A DNA stretch of 64,000 nucleotides from Neiella litorisoli (lineage in GTDB: Bacteria; Pseudomonadota; Gammaproteobacteria; Enterobacterales; Neiellaceae): NCBI RefSeq assembly GCF_014773395.1, contig NZ_JACXAF010000015.1, forward strand, positions 61,215-125,214. The letters are read 5' to 3'. The translations under genes were made by a program, and so were the position numbers. Position 1 is the stretch's first letter, and the number at the start of each line of letters is the position of its first letter. Shown here piece by piece: positions 57,957 to 64,000 of this stretch. The notes below the pieces were generated by a model. The model saw only the letters and a list, made by a program, of their open reading frames with translations. It was not told the DNA's origin and did not search any database.

Positions 57957-59306
57957 ATGAAAACATTCGATTACATCTGTATTGGTGCTGGCTCAGGCGG
58001 CATTGCATCGGCAAACCGGGCGGCGATGCACGGCCAAAAAGTGGCACTGATCGAAGCCCGCCACATCGGCGGTACCTGCGTGAACGTTGGTTGTGTGCCG
58101 AAAAAGGCCATGTGGTTTGGTGCCCAAGTTGCCGAAGCAATCCATAAGTATGCGCCAGATTATGGCTTTGATGTCAGCGTCAACAACTTCAATTGGCAAA
58201 CGTTGGTAAAAAGCCGCGATGCCTATATCGAACGAATTCATGGCTCTTATGATCGCGTGTTAGGCAATAATGGTATCGAAGTCATCAACGGCTTTGCCAA
58301 GTTTGTTGATAACCGCACCGTTGAAGTCAATGGCGAGCTCTACAGTGCCCCGCACATCTTAATTGCCACTGGCGGCCGCCCGACTCGCCCCAACATTCCA
58401 GGTGCCGAATATGGCATTGACTCTGACGGCTTCTTTGCCCTCAATGAGCAACCAAAGCGGGTCTGTGTGGTCGGCGCAGGTTATATTGCCGTAGAGCTAG
58501 CTGGCGTGTTGCACTCGCTCGGTTCGGTGACTCATCTGGCGGTGCGTAAACATGCACCGCTGCGAAACTTTGACCCGATGTTGAGTGACACCTTGGTCGA
58601 ATTAATGGCCGAAGATGGCCCAACCCTGCACACCCACAGCATTCCAAAGTCAGTAGTGAAGCACGACGACGGCAGCCTCACCATTGAATTTGAAAATGGC
58701 CAAGGCATTACCGTTGATTGCCTGATTTGGGCGATTGGCCGCGAGCCAGCGACCGACACCATTGCCCTCGATAAAGCCGGTGTTGAAACCGACGAGCGCG
58801 GCTACATCAAGGTTGACGAACACCACCACACCAGCGCCGAAGGCGTCTATGCGGTTGGCGACAACATCGGTTACATCGAGTTGACGCCAGTGGCGGTAAA
58901 AGCCGGTCGAATTCTGTCAGAGCGCCTGTTTAATGGCCAAGATCAGATGAAAATGGATTACAGCTTGGTACCAACGGTGGTCTTTAGTCACCCGACCATT
59001 GGCACCATCGGCATGACCGAGCCAGAAGCTATTGCCGAATACGGCGAAGAAGCCGTTAAGGTTTACAACTCCAGCTTTGGCGCCATGTACACGGCGGTCA
59101 CCAGCCACCGTCAAATCACTCGGATGAAATTGATTTGCGCTGGCCCAGAGGAAAAAGTGGTGGGTCTTCACGGCATCGGCTTGGGGATGGATGAAATCCT
59201 CCAAGGCTTTGGCGTGGCTATCAAAATGGGCGCTACCAAAGCAGACTTTGACGCCTGCGTGGCGATTCACCCGACATCAGCCGAGGAGTTCGTGACTCTT
59301 CGCTAG
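57957..59306 (+). CDS. gorA: Glutathione-disulfide reductase
   Basis: 449 residues. FAD loop [16 protein letters not shown], the redox pair Cys41/Cys46 in [16 protein letters not shown](P) loop [15 protein letters not shown], the FAD-contact YAVGDNIG and the catalytic His in the terminal [13 protein letters not shown]. It keeps glutathione reduced with NADPH. Length matches E. coli Gor (450). The rlmJ gene found between prlC and gor in E. coli is absent. Confidence 0.97.
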   Translation: MKTFDYICIGAGSGGIASANRAAMHGQKVALIEARHIGGTCVNVGCVPKKAMWFGAQVAEAIHKYAPDYGFDVSVNNFNWQTLVKSRDAYIERIHGSYDRVLGNNGIEVINGFAKFVDNRTVEVNGELYSAPHILIATGGRPTRPNIPGAEYGIDSDGFFALNEQPKRVCVVGAGYIAVELAGVLHSLGSVTHLAVRKHAPLRNFDPMLSDTLVELMAEDGPTLHTHSIPKSVVKHDDGSLTIEFENGQGITVDCLIWAIGREPATDTIALDKAGVETDERGYIKVDEHHHTSAEGVYAVGDNIGYIELTPVAVKAGRILSERLFNGQDQMKMDYSLVPTVVFSHPTIGTIGMTEPEAIAEYGEEAVKVYNSSFGAMYTAVTSHRQITRMKLICAGPEEKVVGLHGIGLGMDEILQGFGVAIKMGATKADFDACVAIHPTSAEEFVTLR

Positions 59307-59369
59307 TCGCTCAAGCTGCACTTCGTCAGCGTCGAATCAGCGCAGTAATACGCTGGTTTGACGTTGGCT

Positions 59370-59600
59370 TCAGTGGGCTAGGCTAAGGATGATGTTTTCC
59401 GCAATAACCATCGACAAACTGCGATGCTTGAGCTCATCGTCACTAATCGCAAATGAGCTGAGGTTCTCGGTTCGCACCATTTTGCTCGCAGGCACTGCCG
59501 CTTTATCCAACTGAGCGTCATCCAACTGAGAAAGGCCCAAACGATTGATCATTTCAAAGGGCGATTGATTGGACAGTGAATTGAGTTGTTGGTTAGCCAT
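59370..59600 (-). CDS. Small hypothetical protein (76 residues)
   Basis: ATG at 59600 with AGAGG seven bases ahead. Soluble, moderately acidic peptide (NQSPFEMINRLGLSQLDDAQL then SFAISDDELKHRSLSMVIAE); no signal peptide, membrane segment or family recognised. Placed between gorA (convergent) and a diguanylate cyclase gene on the same strand. Confidence 0.55.
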   Translation of the reverse strand: MANQQLNSLSNQSPFEMINRLGLSQLDDAQLDKAAVPASKMVRTENLSSFAISDDELKHRSLSMVIAENIILSLAH

Positions 59601-59704
59601 TGGTGACCTCTGCTCTTGTCATTTGTTAAGACAAAGTTTAAGAACTTGTTACCAATCTTGAACCTAGAAAAATTACCGGTTCGGCGCCGAGAAATTACGG
59701 TTTT

Positions 59705-60820
59705 CTACTGGCCTGCATCGGCAATAGCAAATTGGTTTTTGCCACTGTGCTTGGCGCGATACATGGCCTCATCTGCTGCATGTTGTAAATCGACTTCATT
59801 GTCGGCATCGGTTGGGTAAACCGATACCCCAATGCTGGCGCCAATGATGATCGACTGGCCGTTAATCACAATCGGCTCACTGATGGCTGCAATTAGCTTT
59901 TTACAAACCAGCTCCATGGCATCTTTCGATTTGATGCCAGGCATAATGGCAATAAACTCATCGCCGCCAATACGGCATACTGAATCGCTTTTTCGGACAT
60001 TGGCTTTAAGCCGTTTTGCGACCGTCTTTAACACTTGATCGCCAATCTCATGACCAAAGTTGTCATTAACCGGCTTAAAGTCGTCCAAATCGATAAACAA
60101 CAAAGCGAGTTTGTCGTTTTCGCGCTTGGCAATCTCAATCGCCACTTCCAGCCGATCGACCGCCAACCGACGATTCGGCAACCCCGTTAATGAATCGTGA
60201 TTGGCCAATTGCTCAATGACTTGTTTCTGTTCACTGAGCTTGGCATTCAACTCATAGCAACGCAGATTGTGAGCATGGATCACTTTGATCATCAGGACGC
60301 CAAAAAACAAAGTGGCAAATACCGTGGGCCCCCAACCGGCCAGTTGGTAAATAAACTCATTGGCGTCAATCGGCAACGCTTGCTGGCCACTGACAAACAA
60401 CACCGTTGCCAGCATGATGGCTGCGGTAGTGGCCATGACCAGATAGACCACTTTTTTCGGGAAGCAGTAAGCGACAATCAAGGTCGCGAAGAAGAACCAG
60501 ACAAAGGCGGCGCTATGGAAACCATATTGAATAATGGCCGGCATGCCACAAGCGAACAGAAAGCCGACTGCGACAGCGGCTTGAGCCGGCCGACTGAAGC
60601 GATTGCGGGCAAAGAAGAAAATCGAAACAAAGGCAATCAGCGAGCTTTGAATGAGCAGGGTGTAGGTCAGACCGGAATAAATCGCGCGATATACGCCAAT
60701 CATTGCGCCGAGCGGCGCAAGAAAAATCAGGGCAATCCAAACATCATCAATCAGGTTGTTTTTCAATGCGCCAAGGAGATCATCATCACCCTGCGCACTA
60801 CTACGAAAAAACTCGCGCAT
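59705..60820 (-). CDS. Membrane-bound diguanylate cyclase
   Basis: 371 residues. Residues about 20-180 contain six predicted membrane spans without a recognisable sensor domain, followed by a short coiled coil and a complete GGDEF domain. GGDEF is at 285-289 in CRIGGDEFIAIMP, with RKSD five residues upstream as I-site. It makes cyclic di-GMP and is likely product-inhibited. It starts 23 bases after the LuxR-type regulator gene, so it probably shares its transcript. Confidence 0.92.
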   Translation of the reverse strand: MREFFRSSAQGDDDLLGALKNNLIDDVWIALIFLAPLGAMIGVYRAIYSGLTYTLLIQSSLIAFVSIFFFARNRFSRPAQAAVAVGFLFACGMPAIIQYGFHSAAFVWFFFATLIVAYCFPKKVVYLVMATTAAIMLATVLFVSGQQALPIDANEFIYQLAGWGPTVFATLFFGVLMIKVIHAHNLRCYELNAKLSEQKQVIEQLANHDSLTGLPNRRLAVDRLEVAIEIAKRENDKLALLFIDLDDFKPVNDNFGHEIGDQVLKTVAKRLKANVRKSDSVCRIGGDEFIAIMPGIKSKDAMELVCKKLIAAISEPIVINGQSIIIGASIGVSVYPTDADNEVDLQHAADEAMYRAKHSGKNQFAIADAGQ

Positions 60821-60843
60821 TGCTGTACCACTTCAGAACTGAC

Positions 60844-61494
60844 TCAGTTCGGATTGGTTGCCGCTAAGCCATTTTCAATTGCAAATTTAATTAACTCTCT
60901 CGCGTTATCGAGTTTCAGTACTTCAATCATTTTGTACTTATGAAACTCAACGGTGCGACTCGAAATATTCATAATGTTGGCCACTTCCTTTGCCGTTTTA
61001 CCTTCCGCCAATAGTTGCAGCACTTCATGCTGACGCGGCGATAACTGCGCCAGAGGGTCCGTTGCTTTAGTATCACCACCTTGGCGATACGCCTCCATCA
61101 CATCAGCTGCCAGCAGCGAGGTAATAAAGGTTCTGCCAGCCAATGCTGCGTCAACTGCGGTTAACAGCTCATCGGCAGCCGAGTGCTTCAGTACATATCC
61201 GGCGGCGCCGGCATCCAGAGCTCGGATGGCGTATTTGACGTCTGGGTGCATGGTCAAAAACACCACCTTGGCGTCAACTTTTTGTTCTTTGAGCTTGTGC
61301 AGTGCATCAATGCCATTCAACAGTGGCATCGACACATCAGAAACAATGACATCGGGCTTGTGCTGTTTGGCGGCGGTGATCAGCTCACGACCATTTTCGA
61401 CGGTAGCAACCACATCGTATTGTTGTGCCAATAGATTCTTAATACCCTCAGCTACGAGGACGTGGTCATCTGCTAGGATTACTGTCTTTTTCAT
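60844..61494 (-). CDS. NarL/LuxR-type response regulator
   Basis: 216 residues. The receiver has acidic pocket LADDH, Asp53 in VIVSDVSMPLLNG, Thr in VVFLTMHPD and Lys in GYVLKHSA. The C-terminal LuxR helix-turn-helix reads LSPRQHEVLQLLAEGKTAKE and IMNISSRTVEFHKYKMIEVL. The likely kinase is the HisKA_3-type sensor upstream on the same strand (61786-63735), 291 bases away. The next gene is a diguanylate cyclase. Confidence 0.94.
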   Translation of the reverse strand: MKKTVILADDHVLVAEGIKNLLAQQYDVVATVENGRELITAAKQHKPDVIVSDVSMPLLNGIDALHKLKEQKVDAKVVFLTMHPDVKYAIRALDAGAAGYVLKHSAADELLTAVDAALAGRTFITSLLAADVMEAYRQGGDTKATDPLAQLSPRQHEVLQLLAEGKTAKEVANIMNISSRTVEFHKYKMIEVLKLDNARELIKFAIENGLAATNPN

Positions 61495-61785
61495 ATCCGG
61501 CTATTTGTCCTTCAACGCGATACCTTCAACTACGTTGTATCGGATCCAAAGTTCAATTTCTATTGATACTAACTCAGGAGCCACTGGATAACTTAGCGTT
61601 TTCCAATGTTTGTTGCCTAATTGTTAGTACCGCATAGCCGAGGCCAAGCTCATCTCGCGGCAATCATTGCAGGCAAAACTATAGGGAATGTTTGGTAAAG
61701 TTCAGGTGAAAAGTAGCGGCTTAAATGATAACCAGCTGTAAAAGCAACGATTATTAATTGTGCAATTGTTGTTAACCGTTAGCGC
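61495..61785. other. Intergenic region between sensor kinase and response regulator
   Basis: 291 bases without an open frame of note. It is AT-rich at the 61.7-kb end and probably holds a promoter for the response regulator and diguanylate cyclase. I could not pick a convincing -35/-10 pair or palindrome. Confidence 0.4.
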
Positions 61786-63735
61786 CTATTGCGCTTTGGC
61801 CGCAGCAAGCGCCATGGTCAGCTCAACCGTGGCACCTTGATTGAGCTCGGCAGCAATGGCCAATTCTGCGCCAATCAGCTTGGCCCGCTCCATCATGCTT
61901 TGCAGGCCAATCCCCGGCGACTTCATCGCCTGCTCAACATCAAAACCGACGCCATCATCCATCACCTGCAAGATCAGCCGCTGCTGTTCAATTTCAAGGG
62001 ACACTTGAACCATCGACGCACAGGCATATTTAGCAACATTATCAAGCGCTTCTTGGACAATCCGAAACAAGCTCAAGCGCGCCTCCGATGACAACTCAGG
62101 CAACTGCTTACTGACATGAAACGCCACATCAATGGATTCTCGGCGGATAAAGCTTTCCACCTCTGTGGTTAAGGCATCAGCCAAACCTAGATCGTCAATC
62201 ATGGCTGGATGCAAGCGGCGGGATAAATCATGGGCATCAGCCGCCACCTGAATTAAATTGGCTTTTAGTTTGGCGACCCGATCTCGCGCCGGCGCGATAT
62301 CAGGATCCAATTCCAACCCGCCAACGTCGATAGAAAGTGCCGCCAAGCGCTGGCCAAAATCATCATGTAATTCAGCTGCCACCCGACGACGCTCTTCTTC
62401 TTGCACATGGATTAATTTGGCCGTTAATTTTTGCAGTTTGTCGGCACTCTCGGCTTGTTGTAACTCAGCCAATTTTTGATCATGAATATCCTGTGTGGTG
62501 CCGAGGGCAAACTCCAAATTACCCTCAGAATCAGTATCTAGCTCTGCAATTTCTCGGATCCATTTGACTTTGCCATCAATCAATAAGCGGTGTTCAGACT
62601 GGTAGACGCCTTTGTCGACGGCGTGTGCCCAACGTTGCTTGACGGCCAATTGATCCTCGGGGTGAACCAGTTGCAAATACCCTCGCCGCGTCACTCGGCG
62701 ATTGTGGGGTAAACCAATCATTTGGCCCCCCTCGCCGCTCCAAATCATGGAATCATCAACCGCCTGCCATTGCCAGCTGGCCATACCCGCCATGCGCTGC
62801 GCACTCGCTAGCAAGACCTCACTTTTTTGTACCGCTAAAAATGCCACGCGGCGATTGCGAATGGTGATCACGCCAACCGCTACTGCGGCCAAGAGGGTGA
62901 TCAGACCCAGCCAGAGCAACAAGGTTTGCCAGTTTTGCTTTTCCACCACCCGAACATTGGTCCACTTATCCAGCAACAAAGCGCGCTCTTGCTCAGTGAT
63001 TACAGCTATTACTTGATTGAGCAGTGGCACCAATTCAGCCTTGGCCGGATGAACCGCAAATGCCTGACCAAAGCGATAGGGCGTGGTGGCTGCAAACTCG
63101 ATATTGTCGATATCAGACAAACGCAACAGCTGTTCAATAATGGCATTGGAATGCACTATGCCGTCAGTCTGGCCGGTCGCCAGCCCTTCCAAGGCATTTT
63201 CAATACTGTTGTAGGTAATTAGCTCAATCTGCGGATAGTCGCGCGCTAACACATCAGCAACTGCCGAGTCTCTCAGCACCGCGAGTGAATGGCTCTGCAT
63301 GTCATCAAGGCCGCTGACATAATGAAAATCGCTGCGGGTAAATAGCACCAGCTCATCAATTAAATAAGGCTCTGAGAACAAAAAGTGCTGCGTTCTAGGC
63401 TCGGTGATGTAAATCCATGGAATGAAATCAATTTGACCGGTGCGCAACATGGCAAGGGCCTCTGCCCAAGATGCCGACGGCTTATAAAACGCTTCTATAC
63501 CTAAGTGCTGTTCAAGACGAGCAATAATGTCGGCACTGACCCCAGCGAATTCATTGTTACGATTGATATAGCTAAAAGGGCGGGCTTTGGCTGCGGCAGA
63601 AAAGGTCAGGCGATTATTGTTCGCAAGCCACTGTTGTTGTTCAGGCGTCAATGCTGACTCGGCCGACAGATGAAAGCTAAACAAGATCAGCAAACCAACG
63701 CACAAGGTTTGGCACTTGTTCAATATCAGCTTCAT
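61786..63735 (-). CDS. BvgS-like sensor kinase: solute-binding sensor, PAS, HisKA_3
   Basis: 649 residues from the ATG at 63735 (GGGG six bases ahead). Signal peptide about 1-26, a periplasmic bacterial solute-binding type 3 domain (about 30-255; RPFSYINRNNEFAGVSADII, ASWAEALAMLRTGQIDFIPW), one membrane span (about 265-290), a PAS_3-like domain (about 320-430), then His457 in RRRVAAELHDDFGQR and the ATPase box MDDGVGFDVEQAM. It likely reads an amino-acid-like ligand and signals to the NarL-type regulator downstream. Confidence 0.92.
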   Translation of the reverse strand: MKLILNKCQTLCVGLLILFSFHLSAESALTPEQQQWLANNNRLTFSAAAKARPFSYINRNNEFAGVSADIIARLEQHLGIEAFYKPSASWAEALAMLRTGQIDFIPWIYITEPRTQHFLFSEPYLIDELVLFTRSDFHYVSGLDDMQSHSLAVLRDSAVADVLARDYPQIELITYNSIENALEGLATGQTDGIVHSNAIIEQLLRLSDIDNIEFAATTPYRFGQAFAVHPAKAELVPLLNQVIAVITEQERALLLDKWTNVRVVEKQNWQTLLLWLGLITLLAAVAVGVITIRNRRVAFLAVQKSEVLLASAQRMAGMASWQWQAVDDSMIWSGEGGQMIGLPHNRRVTRRGYLQLVHPEDQLAVKQRWAHAVDKGVYQSEHRLLIDGKVKWIREIAELDTDSEGNLEFALGTTQDIHDQKLAELQQAESADKLQKLTAKLIHVQEEERRRVAAELHDDFGQRLAALSIDVGGLELDPDIAPARDRVAKLKANLIQVAADAHDLSRRLHPAMIDDLGLADALTTEVESFIRRESIDVAFHVSKQLPELSSEARLSLFRIVQEALDNVAKYACASMVQVSLEIEQQRLILQVMDDGVGFDVEQAMKSPGIGLQSMMERAKLIGAELAIAAELNQGATVELTMALAAAKAQ

Positions 63736-64000
63736 GTCTATCCCCACCCGATGACTTGACTAGTAAACCCTAGGCGTCGCCTGATGAGCCATTAGGCTGA
63801 CCAACCAAACACCTAACATATTGTTGTTAATGGCTAATTAATCATTCCTAACTATTGTAGCTAGTCCAGCTCAGACGCCCTACTCGTAATTTTACTAGTC
63901 CTTCAGCACGAGCTTTTCCCAGCCCATGACCCGTGGTTTTGCGAGTATCGACAAACTCACCAACCACATAACATTTACATCAACAAAACAACACTGACTT
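63736..64000. other. Intergenic sequence at the window end
   Basis: 265 bases upstream of the sensor kinase, containing its promoter side. I see no gene, strong palindrome or terminator; what follows is outside the window. Confidence 0.4.

Noticed and set aside
60197..60943. 248-codon plus-strand open frame opposite the diguanylate cyclase and regulator genes
   Set aside because: Very polar, low-complexity product antisense to two convincing genes; considered a shadow.

Overview
The window is ordinary chromosomal DNA of a Gram-negative gammaproteobacterium. Gene order matches enteric/Vibrio/Alteromonadales chromosomes in several blocks: glnA-ntrB-ntrC, ftsY-ftsE-ftsX-rpoH-panM, envC-gpmI / yibN-secB-gpsA, trmL-cpxA-cpxR / cpxP-fieF, and rsmJ...prlC / gorA. 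The many signalling proteins (two chemotaxis receptors, two diguanylate cyclases, five histidine kinases) and a glycogen operon suggest a free-living, probably marine Alteromonadales-like bacterium. The species cannot be told from the sequence. I see no prophage, insertion sequence, CRISPR array, rRNA or tRNA gene.

Layout. 1-4500: 3' part of glutamine synthetase, a DUF4124 protein and the NtrB/NtrC nitrogen two-component system. 4558-7934 (minus): glycogen genes glgC and glgX, separated by a terminator. 8233-10617: a secreted endonuclease/phosphatase-fold protein and a ClsC-like phospholipase D. 10764-13954: a chemotaxis receptor with a sigma-28-like promoter, then small conserved proteins (DUF1820, MarC, DUF2007 with zinc ribbon, YjaG). 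14031-18217: RND efflux adaptor and pump. 18193-18786 (minus): rsmD. 18994-22885: ftsY-ftsE-ftsX and rpoH. 22950-25638: panM, a YkgJ-type protein, small unknown genes and envC. 25651-29461: gpmI, yibN, secB, gpsA. 29466-32681: a very large diguanylate cyclase. 32827-37067: trmL and the Cpx envelope-stress module with fieF. 37137-40446: luxS and two alpha/beta hydrolases. 40646-44904: two divergent S9 peptidases. 44936-46363: an orphan histidine kinase. 46619-49277: fabV and a Bcr/CflA exporter. 49337-59306: a chemotaxis receptor, rsmJ, a 1,171-residue hybrid kinase, prlC and gorA. 59370-63735: a small protein and a sensor kinase / response regulator / diguanylate cyclase group.

Connections. 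FtsEX and its periplasmic partner EnvC are both here (septal murein hydrolysis). FtsY and SecB serve membrane and export targeting. CpxA, CpxR and a divergent CpxP-like gene share a perfect CpxR box. GlgC makes ADP-glucose and GlgX trims glycogen.

The strongest unexpected signals are regulatory: a perfect CIRCE (HrcA) operator in front of rpoH; a perfect CRP site and a perfect FNR box stacked upstream of a 48-codon gene; and an unexplained long inverted repeat near 48 kb. Other notable items are a 16-unit Pro-Glu hexanucleotide repeat in ftsY, a diguanylate cyclase carrying a decayed STAND ATPase, and a 46-codon open extension directly after the stop of an S9 peptidase. No clearly undescribed multi-gene system was identified.
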